Below, one piece after another: positions 1 to 7,653 of a stretch of DNA of 64,000 bases; within the stretch, counting starts at the first letter, position 1; every line of letters begins with the position of its first letter. The notes under the pieces were generated by a model, which worked only from the letters and a program-made list of their open reading frames with translations, ran no database searches and was not told where the DNA came from. This stretch comes from UBA10364 sp905182675 (GTDB lineage Bacteria; Bacteroidota; Bacteroidia; Flavobacteriales; Schleiferiaceae): contig CAWVWE010000003.1 in the NCBI GenBank assembly GCA_963933975.1, positions 38,600 through 102,599 on the forward strand, read 5' to 3'. The translations under genes were made by a program, and so were the position numbers.

Positions 1-352
1 CCAAGATTGGTGTATAGAACCAACTCGTGTTTTCATGTGTACGCAGCGCTTTTACAGCAACTTCTAGCTTAGTCGATACCCATAAATCATCAGCATCTAA
101 AAAAGCATAGGCTTCTCCAGTGGCAAGTTCCATTCCAGAGTTTCTGGCCGAGCCAAGTCCCAGATTCGACTGTGCCAGTAACTTGATTGGCAAGCCATTA
201 AATTGATTTACCACGTCAGATGTCCGATCAGTAGATCCATCATCTACCACAATAACTTCATAAGGCGCACTGGTTTGATCCAAAACACTTTGCAGTGTTT
301 GCTCAATGGTCGATGCCGCATTAAAGGCAGGAATGATAACAGATATACGCAT
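1..352 (-). CDS. Glycosyltransferase family 2, N-terminal part (gene runs off the window)
   Basis: Only the first 117 codons are present; the rest lies before base 1. The protein opens with MRISVIIPAFNAA, the classic GT-A nucleotide-sugar binding start of family 2 glycosyltransferases. It continues with VIVVDDGSTDRT and an AYAFLDADD stretch, the region that supplies the metal-binding aspartates. It therefore probably transfers a sugar from a nucleotide donor to a surface polysaccharide or lipid acceptor at the inner face of the membrane. The ATG (352-350) follows directly on the stop codon of the upstream sulfotransferase-GT2 gene with no spacer, so the two are very likely co-transcribed and translationally coupled. 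Acceptor and sugar cannot be read from the sequence. Confidence 0.85.
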   Translation of the reverse strand, partial: MRISVIIPAFNAASTIEQTLQSVLDQTSAPYEVIVVDDGSTDRTSDVVNQFNGLPIKLLAQSNLGLGSARNSGMELATGEAYAFLDADDLWVSTKLEVAVKALRTHENTSWFYTPIL

Positions 353-2125
353 TTAATGGGGGAAAAAAGTTTTAGGAAACAACCTAGCAGCTAACTTCTT
401 AACGGGCTTTTTAAGACCCAAGACAATAAAGATTTGGCCCGTTATTTTTATCAGACCATTTTTCAAAATATAGGCCAATAAGCCTTTTCTATACATGGTA
501 AAGGAATGGTATAACCTGATGTTGTTCTTTACAACATCTGATGTACGAGCCATCGAGAACACGTTCGCGGCCCACCACATAGCGACCTGAGCACGTGCCT
601 TTTGCAATGTTTCTAATGGAACCCAGTTATTTCGCTCGAAAACGGCATACATGTTCAATATCTCATCAAACGCAGTGTAAGACGCAATCGCTCTATTGCG
701 TTGTGTATGCTCGTGAAATCTAAATTTGTTTCGCGGTTGCGCATGAAAAACGACATCCCCTTCTTGCAATAGTCTGGCATAAAATAACCAATCTCCATTG
801 AGCTTCCATGTCACCTCAGGGGTCCCCACTCTATCAAATACAGCCTTTCTAAACAGCGCTCCGCTAGCATTAGGAATCGTATTCGAAAAAACCATGGTAG
901 TCGCTACTTCGTGGGGTCCATTGGCAGTGAAATCATTAGACCAGCGTGAAGCATCTCCAAAAATAAAACTATAATCATCTTTAAAATCCCTCAGGAATTC
1001 GCCACTCTCATCTACAAGATGACTATGGCTATAAGTGATCACCGCATTTTCGTTTGACTCCAGGGCATGAACGTGTAGGGCCAGCATATCTAAATCACAA
1101 GAATCATCGCTCTCTGCAATCCAGAGGTATTTTCCTTTTGCCCATGCAGCACCTTTTTTCCATTGTGCAAAAGGACTTCCTGAATTGTGTTCGTTAAACG
1201 AGTGTGATACTCGGTGGTCGCTTTCCGCATAATGAAGTAAAATCTCACGGCTATTATCCGGGGACTTATCATCCATAAGAAGGACCTCTATACTTCCATA
1301 GGACTGTTTTAATATGGACTCAATACGCTGCTGTAAAAAAGGAGCGTGGTTATAGTTAGGCACGATCACACTGACCAGTGGACCTTCTGTCGGTAAGTCC
1401 AATTTTTTAACAGGAGCCGGTTCTTTAGTTATTCGATCAGACTTTCTCTTAAAACCAATCATTTGGCCAGGACGGACACGGATAAATTGATAAAGAGAGA
1501 ACCAGGTCTTACGCTGTAGCATTTCATCTTCACTAACCAAATCACTGTATTTCACAACCTTATGTTCCACACCTGAATTACGAATATTCACCGCTGCAGC
1601 TTCATTGTAGCTGCGCACTAATGCCAAGGCAGCTTCCTCCGTTAAATTACTCTGGGCTTCGTCTTCCTTAAGCTGTCTGCGCATCAAACTCCGAGCCACC
1701 TCATGCTCGTCACGCAATACCCAAACCACCTGAGCTTCAGGAAATCGTTTGACCCACCATGGCAACGTGTAACAAAGCCGAGGATCTTTCAATCCCCATT
1801 TGCCACTATAACTTGCTTTTAATGTGGCTAAACGACCGCTATAATGCTTTAAATGAGCGCCAAAAAGATCCTCGCGACTTAAGTCTTGCTCAAATAACGG
1901 CATATTGTCTTTCAAATCATCTTGGGTCGGTGGTTGCCACCAAGACGCATCCGAGGCACTAAAAAGTCGTTCATTTAGATCAACAGCGTACAATGCTTCA
2001 GCGTTGTGATCACGTATAGCCCCCATGTATACTCCAGCTTCGTTCAATGCACGTGCAACCATGGACGTACCAGAGCGGTGCATACCTAGGATCAAAACCG
2101 GGCGTTGATAATTGGGTTTATTCAT
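353..2125 (-). CDS. Two-domain sulfotransferase / glycosyltransferase family 2 fusion
   Basis: This 590-residue protein joins two enzymes. Residues about 8-205 look like a PAPS-dependent sulfotransferase: a 5'-phosphosulfate loop (MHRSGTS, residues ~15-21) and a 3'-phosphate loop (VLRDEHEVARSL, ~136-147). From about residue 250 a family 2 glycosyltransferase begins (VSVIVPNYNH, then LLMDDKSPDNS and an SDD motif). I use the ATG at 2125; an in-frame TTG at 2152 would add nine residues and run into the divergent sulfotransferase gene. The start lies 14 bp from that divergent start. The likely role is building and sulfating a surface glycan, but acceptor, sugar and order of reactions are unknown. 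The same polypeptide carrying both activities suggests coupled addition and sulfation of a residue. Confidence 0.82.
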   Translation of the reverse strand: MNKPNYQRPVLILGMHRSGTSMVARALNEAGVYMGAIRDHNAEALYAVDLNERLFSASDASWWQPPTQDDLKDNMPLFEQDLSREDLFGAHLKHYSGRLATLKASYSGKWGLKDPRLCYTLPWWVKRFPEAQVVWVLRDEHEVARSLMRRQLKEDEAQSNLTEEAALALVRSYNEAAAVNIRNSGVEHKVVKYSDLVSEDEMLQRKTWFSLYQFIRVRPGQMIGFKRKSDRITKEPAPVKKLDLPTEGPLVSVIVPNYNHAPFLQQRIESILKQSYGSIEVLLMDDKSPDNSREILLHYAESDHRVSHSFNEHNSGSPFAQWKKGAAWAKGKYLWIAESDDSCDLDMLALHVHALESNENAVITYSHSHLVDESGEFLRDFKDDYSFIFGDASRWSNDFTANGPHEVATTMVFSNTIPNASGALFRKAVFDRVGTPEVTWKLNGDWLFYARLLQEGDVVFHAQPRNKFRFHEHTQRNRAIASYTAFDEILNMYAVFERNNWVPLETLQKARAQVAMWWAANVFSMARTSDVVKNNIRLYHSFTMYRKGLLAYILKNGLIKITGQIFIVLGLKKPVKKLAARLFPKTFFPH

Positions 2126-2139
2126 GTATTTTCGAGCCA

Positions 2140-2892
2140 ATGCGGAATTCAAAGAAACTCGTTTTTATTCACATCCCAAAAACTGCGGGGACATCCTTGC
2201 GATTATTGCTGGAAAGTAATTATCCTGAGGACAAACGATGTGCTATTTATTCTCATGATAATCTAGATGACGCTTTAACAAAAGCGTTAGATGATCCTAA
2301 AATTCTTTGTATTTATGGACATTTCCCATTAAGACCGGTGATTATTGCCTCAAATGCTACGGTAGTCACACTTTTCCGAGCGCCTATTGCACGTTCTATA
2401 TCTCATTACAATCACTACCAAAAACGCATGAATGAAAAGCATGAGCAGCTCATGCAAGGCATTGATACTCCTGATGATTTCACACGACTGATACAGAGTA
2501 ACAACCGCCAAACCGCTTTCTTGAGTGGGTATTTGAATCAAAAAGAGTTTTTACAAGATCCCCATGCGCTCGAAAAAGCATTGGCACATTTCGAAAGATT
2601 AGACGCCGTAGGTTTTACAGAGCATTACGCTGCTTCTATAGCATACTTTGGAGAACTTTTTAATTGGAAAAACACCTTGGTAGAACACCATAATTCAGGC
2701 AGCAAGAAAAATGAAGGTGATCAAAGCGTCTGGGAGAGCATGAACAAACAAGATCTCCCTCTTTATCAATCAGCCATAGAACGATTCGCTCCTCTATTAA
2801 AAAACTACCAGGGACTTCCTGCTAAAACTCCCAAGAAAACTTTTTTACCGAAGGTCAAAGACTACCTACGTACTCTGAGTTCGAAATTCTGA
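2140..2892 (+). CDS. Sulfotransferase family protein (Sulfotransfer_2-like)
   Basis: A 250-residue protein starting MRNSKKLVFIHIPKTAGTS. The IPKTAGTS loop is the 5'-phosphosulfate binding motif of carbohydrate sulfotransferases of the chondroitin/heparan type, and VTLFRAPIARSISHY provides the 3'-phosphate motif. It should move a sulfuryl group from PAPS to a glycan hydroxyl in the cytoplasm. I chose the ATG at 2140 because the sulfotransferase fold begins right behind it; an upstream in-frame start at 2047 would lie inside the divergent gene. The upstream sequence has TTG (2105-2107), 19 bp, then TATTTTCG (2127-2134), one mismatch from the Bacteroidetes promoter pattern. The last 31 bp overlap the end of the convergent lptB gene. 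Together with the neighbouring fusion it points to a sulfated surface polysaccharide. Confidence 0.83.
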   Translation: MRNSKKLVFIHIPKTAGTSLRLLLESNYPEDKRCAIYSHDNLDDALTKALDDPKILCIYGHFPLRPVIIASNATVVTLFRAPIARSISHYNHYQKRMNEKHEQLMQGIDTPDDFTRLIQSNNRQTAFLSGYLNQKEFLQDPHALEKALAHFERLDAVGFTEHYAASIAYFGELFNWKNTLVEHHNSGSKKNEGDQSVWESMNKQDLPLYQSAIERFAPLLKNYQGLPAKTPKKTFLPKVKDYLRTLSSKF

Positions 2893-3593
2893 CCCAAATA
2901 CACACGTCTTACCTGTTCGTCTGAAGCTAATTCCTCTGCCGTTCCGCTCTTAAGTATTTTACCCTCAAACATTAGATACGTGCGGTCAGTTATGGCTAAA
3001 GTCTCTTGTACGTTGTGATCCGTAATGAGTATTCCAATATTCTTAGCCTTAAGTCCCGCTACTATTTCTTGAATATCCTCCACGGCGATTGGGTCCACTC
3101 CAGCAAAAGGCTCATCCAACAAGATGAATTTAGGCTTTGTAGCTAACGCCCTTGCTATTTCAGTTCTACGGCGTTCACCACCGCTGAGTAAATCACCCCT
3201 TGTTTTACGAATGCGCTGCAATCCAAACTCATCCAATAACTCCTCTAAGCGGTCTCTTTGATCAGATTTAGTAAGCTTGGTCATTTCTAGTACACCCGTA
3301 ATATTATCTTCCACACTGAGTTTTCTGAACACAGAAGCTTCCTGAGCTAAGTATCCAATCCCCATTTGAGCACGTTTGTACATGGGAAGCTTTTCAATAG
3401 GGACACCGTCTAACAATACATGACCGCTAAACGGCCGTATAAGTCCAACGACAGAATAAAAACTTGTTGTTTTACCCGCGCCATTAGGGCCTAAAAGGCC
3501 TACGATTTCACCCTGGTTTACTTCAAAACTCACGTCATTAACTACGGTTCTTGAGCGGTACTTCTTGACAATATTTTTCGCTTCTAGTTTCAT
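2862..3593 (-). CDS. lptB: LPS export ABC transporter ATP-binding protein LptB
   Basis: The 243-residue ATPase that powers extraction of lipopolysaccharide from the inner membrane, as the cytoplasmic partner of LptF and LptG. Visible motifs: Walker A GPNGAGKTT near residue 36, Q-loop in GYLAQEAS, signature LSGGERRRTEIARAL, Walker B FILLDEPFAGVDP and the H-switch ITDHNV. The GLLGPNGAGKTTSFY start and the C-terminal RVYLGQNF are typical of LptB rather than of LivF-type ATPases. It is translationally coupled to tatC upstream (4-bp ATGA overlap at 3590-3593). Its 3' end overlaps the end of the convergent sulfotransferase gene by 31 bp. The membrane partners are not in this window. Confidence 0.93.
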   Translation of the reverse strand: MKLEAKNIVKKYRSRTVVNDVSFEVNQGEIVGLLGPNGAGKTTSFYSVVGLIRPFSGHVLLDGVPIEKLPMYKRAQMGIGYLAQEASVFRKLSVEDNITGVLEMTKLTKSDQRDRLEELLDEFGLQRIRKTRGDLLSGGERRRTEIARALATKPKFILLDEPFAGVDPIAVEDIQEIVAGLKAKNIGILITDHNVQETLAITDRTYLMFEGKILKSGTAEELASDEQVRRVYLGQNFELRVRR

Positions 3594-4405
3594 GAAGTTG
3601 CTGCCTTTTTACGCTTAACAATTCTTCTACTCACTGTAATACTGATTTGGTACAAGAACAATACCGGTAAAGTAACAAGGACTTGTGAGGCAATATCAGG
3701 AGGTGTTATAATAGCACTCAATAGTAATATTCCAATAATAGCATGTCTCCGGTAAGTTTTAAGTAATTCTGGAGTCACAACGCCAATTTTACTCAAAAAG
3801 TATACAGCGATGGGCAACTGAAACAGTATTCCACTGGCCAAAGTAACTGAACTGACCATGGAGATGTAAGACGTCAAATCAATCCTATTGACGACCTCAG
3901 CACTCACGGCATACGTCCCAAGAAACTGGACACTTAGTGGTACTATAATGTAGTAGCCGAAAAGCACACCTAGCATGAATAAAATTGTCGTGAATAGGAT
4001 AACCCCTTTTGAGTTTTTCCGCTCGTTTGGGTGAAGTCCCGGTAAAATAAAACGCCAGATTTCCCAAAATACATAGGGAAAAGCGACAATCATACCGGCC
4101 ACTATAGACACCCATAAATGCATTTGAAATTGACCACTCATCCTCATGTTGAGCAACTCAAACGGCATTTCCGTAAAGCAAAAGACATCACCACCTATAT
4201 AGCTAGACAGTTCACAGAAAAACACATAAGTCGGAAAACCGGGCTGCTTAGGTCCAAAAATAAGCACATCAAAAACAATTGATTTTGAAAGAAAAGCAAT
4301 CGTTGAAAAAACCACAATAGCAATAGATGAACGCACAAGGTGCCATCGAAGCTCACCTAAGTGGTCCAAAAAGTTCATTGCCATTCTATTTGTCGTCTTG
4401 TTCAT
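3590..4405 (-). CDS. tatC: Sec-independent protein translocase TatC
   Basis: Multi-spanning core subunit of the twin-arginine translocase, which recognises the RR signal peptide and exports folded proteins. The N-terminal MNFLDHLGELRWHL and the later FPYVFWEIWRFILPGL segment are diagnostic; about six hydrophobic stretches follow. I prefer the ATG at 4405 (271 residues), because Bacteroidetes TatC proteins have only about ten residues before the FLDHLEELR motif; the ORF is open to an ATG at 4453 (287 residues). It overlaps lptB by 4 bp. No TatA or TatB gene is nearby. The recQ gene diverges about 100 bp upstream. Confidence 0.93.
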   Translation of the reverse strand: MNKTTNRMAMNFLDHLGELRWHLVRSSIAIVVFSTIAFLSKSIVFDVLIFGPKQPGFPTYVFFCELSSYIGGDVFCFTEMPFELLNMRMSGQFQMHLWVSIVAGMIVAFPYVFWEIWRFILPGLHPNERKNSKGVILFTTILFMLGVLFGYYIIVPLSVQFLGTYAVSAEVVNRIDLTSYISMVSSVTLASGILFQLPIAVYFLSKIGVVTPELLKTYRRHAIIGILLLSAIITPPDIASQVLVTLPVLFLYQISITVSRRIVKRKKAATS

Positions 4406-4506
4406 AAGTATGTCGGGGTCAAAAATCCGAAAAACATTCTGTAGTACCTTCACTAGCCTTGGAAAATTCCCTTATCTTAAGAGAATAAAGTGCAAATCAA
4501 GAATAT

Positions 4507-6678
4507 ATGTCCTCCGTGAATTGGGAACACCAGCTAAAGCAATTTTTTGGTTTTACAGAGTTTAAAGGAAATCAACGTGCCATAATCGAAAGTATTTCTT
4601 CCGGGAAAGATACGTTCGTTATTATGCCTACCGGTGGTGGAAAAAGCCTTTGTTATCAATTACCTGCATTAGCCGCCGAAGGGACTGCTATAATCGTCAG
4701 TCCATTAATCGCATTGATGAAAAATCAGGTAGATGCGATACGCGGACATTCTGAAGTGGATGGAATAGCGCACGTACTCAACAGCTCCCTAAATAAAGGA
4801 CAACTCGAACAAGTACATATTGACCTAAAGTCCGGATTAACCAAACTCTTATTTGTGGCGCCGGAGTCATTAAACAAACCTGCTAACATTGAGTTGCTAT
4901 CTCAACTAACCATCAGTTTTTTCGCCATAGATGAAGCGCATTGTATTTCCGAATGGGGACATGATTTCAGACCTGATTACCGCAGCATAAGGCAGAGCAT
5001 TAAAGCATTGGGCGAGCGTCCTGTTATTGCCTTAACGGCAACTGCAACACCTAAAGTCCAGCTCGATATAATGAAAACATTAGGAATGGAAGACCCTCAA
5101 ATCTTCCTTTCAAGCTTTAATCGTCCCAACCTTTATTATGAGGTACGGCCGAAAAGAGACATTGACCATGATATCATAAAACTATTGAGCCAGCATAAGG
5201 GTAAGACCTCCATTGTATATTGTCTTTCTAGACAAAAAGTGGAGGATATCGCTAAGCAGCTTCAGATTAACGGAATAGATGCCCTACCCTATCATGCAGG
5301 ACTAGATTCAGCAACTAGGGTAAGACATCAAGATGCCTTTCTAAACGAAGACTGTGACGTCATTGTAGCCACCATTGCATTTGGGATGGGCATAGACAAG
5401 CCCGACGTTCGGTTTGTACTTCATTATGACATGCCTAAATCCCTCGAGAGCTACTATCAGGAAACTGGGCGTGCGGGAAGAGACGGTGGTGAAGGCACTT
5501 GTATCACCTATTTTGACATTAAAGATATTGAGCGCCTTCAAAAATTCCTGACCAAAAAAACGGTTAGCGAACAAGAAATTGGTCGTCAGTTACTCGAAGA
5601 GGCCACAGGATATGCAGAGGCTGCGACATGTAGAAGACGCGTTTTATTGCACTATTTCGGTGAAGTATTTCATGAAGATGATTGCGACAAAATGTGCGAT
5701 AATTGCAGACATCCAAGAGAAAAAGTCGATGCCTCGGCAGAATTACTTGACGTTATTGCCGCAGTAAATGAAACCCATGGCAGATTCAAAACCTCAGAAG
5801 TGATCAACATACTTCGTGGAAACATGACCGCCCTACTTTCCCAGAATAACGCAGACTCCTTAAAATCATGGGGAACACACAAAGATAAAAGTGAAAGTCA
5901 TCTTCGCGCAGTCGTGCGTCAAGGAATCATAAGACTTTATCTAGCGAAAAATATTGACGCCTACGGAACCGTACAAACTACTGAAAAGGGCAATACAGGA
6001 AAATTACCTAAAGCCTTTAGAGTGCGTAAAGAAATCGACTATAAGGAGCTCAACAACAGCGTGGAGGTTAAAAAAGTAGTGGCTGTGGATGATCAGTTGT
6101 TTGGTCACTTAAAAGACCTTAGAAAGAAAATTGCCAAGAGTAAAAGTGTCCCCCCTTATGCCGTATTTAGCGAGCATTCGCTGAGTGAAATGGCCACCAT
6201 TTACCCATGTGACTTGGAAGAATTAAAAAATATTCAAGGCGTTGGCGAAGGAAAGGCAAAGAAATTTGGAGGGCCCATGGTAGCGTTGATTGAGGCTTAT
6301 GTCAAAGAAAATGACATTGATCGTCCTCAGGACATGGTATTCAAAACAATAGCGAATAAAAGTGCTTTGAAAGTCTACATCATTCAAAGCACGGACCGTA
6401 AACTCCCACTGGAAGATATCGCCAGTGCCAAAGGATTAAAAATGCCACAGCTCCTAGAGGAAATGGAGCGCATCGTTACAAGTGGAACAAAAATAAATAT
6501 AGACTACTACATCGATGATATACTCGATGAAGAAAGTATTGAAGAACTCTTTGAGTATTTAACCGAAGAAGCCACAGTTGGGTCTCTTGAGGAATTAACC
6601 ACAGAGTTTGGTGAAGATTACGAAGAACAAGAACTACAACTCATTAGACTGAAGTTTTTCTCTGACATCGCTAACTAG
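4507..6678 (+). CDS. recQ: ATP-dependent DNA helicase RecQ
   Basis: A 723-residue 3'-5' superfamily 2 helicase for replication-fork repair and recombination. Visible parts: Walker A PTGGGKS at residues 41-47; DEAH box in FFAIDEAHCISEWGHDFR with the RecQ aromatic loop; motif VI QETGRAGRDG; a zinc-binding RQC region (CRRRVLLHYF, then two further cysteine pairs CDKMC and NC); and an HRDC-like domain (PPYAVFSEHSLSEMA) near residue 540. It is about 110 residues longer than E. coli RecQ; the extra C-terminal part resembles a helical domain (LPLEDIASAKGLKMPQLLEEM) and an acidic tail. Longer RecQ proteins of this type are common in Bacteroidetes. A strong terminator follows directly. Confidence 0.95.
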   Translation: MSSVNWEHQLKQFFGFTEFKGNQRAIIESISSGKDTFVIMPTGGGKSLCYQLPALAAEGTAIIVSPLIALMKNQVDAIRGHSEVDGIAHVLNSSLNKGQLEQVHIDLKSGLTKLLFVAPESLNKPANIELLSQLTISFFAIDEAHCISEWGHDFRPDYRSIRQSIKALGERPVIALTATATPKVQLDIMKTLGMEDPQIFLSSFNRPNLYYEVRPKRDIDHDIIKLLSQHKGKTSIVYCLSRQKVEDIAKQLQINGIDALPYHAGLDSATRVRHQDAFLNEDCDVIVATIAFGMGIDKPDVRFVLHYDMPKSLESYYQETGRAGRDGGEGTCITYFDIKDIERLQKFLTKKTVSEQEIGRQLLEEATGYAEAATCRRRVLLHYFGEVFHEDDCDKMCDNCRHPREKVDASAELLDVIAAVNETHGRFKTSEVINILRGNMTALLSQNNADSLKSWGTHKDKSESHLRAVVRQGIIRLYLAKNIDAYGTVQTTEKGNTGKLPKAFRVRKEIDYKELNNSVEVKKVVAVDDQLFGHLKDLRKKIAKSKSVPPYAVFSEHSLSEMATIYPCDLEELKNIQGVGEGKAKKFGGPMVALIEAYVKENDIDRPQDMVFKTIANKSALKVYIIQSTDRKLPLEDIASAKGLKMPQLLEEMERIVTSGTKINIDYYIDDILDEESIEELFEYLTEEATVGSLEELTTEFGEDYEEQELQLIRLKFFSDIAN

Positions 6679-6680
6679 GA

Positions 6681-6708
6681 AAAAAAAGCCCGCGATGCGG
6701 GCTTTTTT
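6681..6708. terminator. Bidirectional rho-independent terminator between recQ and the 47-residue gene
   Basis: Seven A residues, a GC-rich stem GCCCGC / GCGGGC with a GAT loop, then six T residues. The A and T tracts make it work on both strands. It starts two bases after the recQ stop codon. The TAA stop of the convergent small gene (6709-6707) lies within the T-tract boundary, so one element serves both converging transcripts. Confidence 0.9.
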
Positions 6709-6850
6709 AGTTCTTAAAAACTTCTTCTAGTCCTTCGAGATCTCCTGATAAGGGTATAGATGCTGTTGAAGTACTATAGTTCAATAAAAATTGGATGGTT
6801 TTTTCAGACGCTCCCACGTCCAGGTTTTCGTAGTGTAATGTTTTCGCCAT
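6707..6850 (-). CDS. Small conserved-looking protein of 47 residues, function unknown
   Basis: The frame is open from 6889, but the first plausible start is the ATG at 6850, giving a protein that begins MAKTLHYENLDVG and contains EKTIQFLLNYS. It is acidic and soluble, with no signal peptide or membrane segment. It lies 61 bp behind the ECF sigma factor gene on the same strand and ends in the shared terminator with recQ, so it is probably the last gene of the sigma factor transcript. The KTIQFLLxYS segment looks like that of short proteins I associate with Bacteroidetes genomes, but I cannot name a family. A role linked to the sigma factor would be inference from position only. Confidence 0.6.
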   Translation of the reverse strand: MAKTLHYENLDVGASEKTIQFLLNYSTSTASIPLSGDLEGLEEVFKN

Positions 6851-6911
6851 GGCTATGTATATACGTTTCACTGTATAACGCAAAACCAATTAGGCTTCGT
6901 ATAAATGGTGA

Positions 6912-7496
6912 TTACATTTCTAAACTTATGTTGTGCTTCACCATTAATTTCTGCATGTTAGTCACCGCATACCTCATTCTACCTAGAGCGGTATTTATAC
7001 TAACGCCTGTTTCTTCTGCAATATCTTTAAAGCTATAATCACAGAACACACGCAATTCCAACACCTGTCGCTGCTCTAACGGTAAAAATGAAATGAGCTT
7101 ATACAAGTCTTCGTTGATTTGGGATTCTATCAGCTCAGCTTCGTAAGGCCGATCTGACTGACCGTATGAGTCAAAAACAGTGAACTCTCCACTAGGGCGA
7201 AATTCTTTTTTTCTAGACTCTTTTCTGAAGTGATCTAACGTGGTATTGCTAGCTACACGAAGGGCCCAAGGCAGGAACTTACCCTTTTCCTCATAATTCG
7301 ATTTACGTAAAGAGCGAATTATCTTAATAAACGACTCTTGAAAAAGATCGTCAGCAACTTGTGCGTCGTGCACTTTAGAATAAATCTGGAGGAAAATTCT
7401 TTTCTGGTGTCTGCGGATCAACACCTCAAAAGCTTGCTCGTTTCCACTACGGTACAGCGCCACTAAAACGTGGTCTTCCTGTGTTCCTAAGTTCAT
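6912..7496 (-). CDS. RNA polymerase sigma-70 factor, ECF type
   Basis: A 194-residue two-domain sigma factor. Region 2 spans about residues 20-95 (VADDLFQESFIKIIRSL, then KFLPWALRVASNTTLDHFRK), which binds core polymerase and the -10 element. Region 4 spans about residues 130-190 (LPLEQRQVLELRVFCDYSFKDIAEETG followed by a recognition helix), which binds the -35 element. The linker between them is charged and about 25 residues long. No anti-sigma factor with a membrane segment lies next to it, which is unusual for the ECF class; the only same-strand neighbour is a 47-residue protein downstream. Its target promoters cannot be deduced here. Confidence 0.9.
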   Translation of the reverse strand: MNLGTQEDHVLVALYRSGNEQAFEVLIRRHQKRIFLQIYSKVHDAQVADDLFQESFIKIIRSLRKSNYEEKGKFLPWALRVASNTTLDHFRKESRKKEFRPSGEFTVFDSYGQSDRPYEAELIESQINEDLYKLISFLPLEQRQVLELRVFCDYSFKDIAEETGVSINTALGRMRYAVTNMQKLMVKHNISLEM

Positions 7497-7624
7497 ACAA
7501 TAAGGATTTAGCGTAGCAGTCTTTCTATAAGCAAGTCATTTTATTTGTGGTGAATATAAGGACAAGAATCAAATACTATTCCAATTTGATGCTTTTTGGC
7601 AGAACCATCAGTCTATTTATAGGT

Positions 7625-7632
7625 TACTTTTG
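7625..7632 (+). promoter_or_regulatory. Bacteroidetes -7 element (TACTTTTG) ahead of uvrA
   Basis: Exact match to TAnnTTTG, 21 bp before the uvrA start at 7654. A TTTG at 7595-7598 is the nearest -33-like element, but its 26-bp spacing is longer than usual, so only the -7 box is well supported. The short leader supports the internal ATG as the true uvrA start. Confidence 0.55.
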
Positions 7633-7653
7633 TGTTTTAGCCCTTTTCTGAGC

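Noticed and set aside
2047..2139. Upstream start for the plus-strand sulfotransferase
   Set aside because: The added 31 residues have no sulfotransferase similarity and would overlap the coding start of the divergent fusion gene.
7630..7653. Upstream start for UvrA adding eight residues
   Set aside because: It is a non-ATG codon inside the -7 promoter box; the UvrA fold begins at the ATG at 7654.
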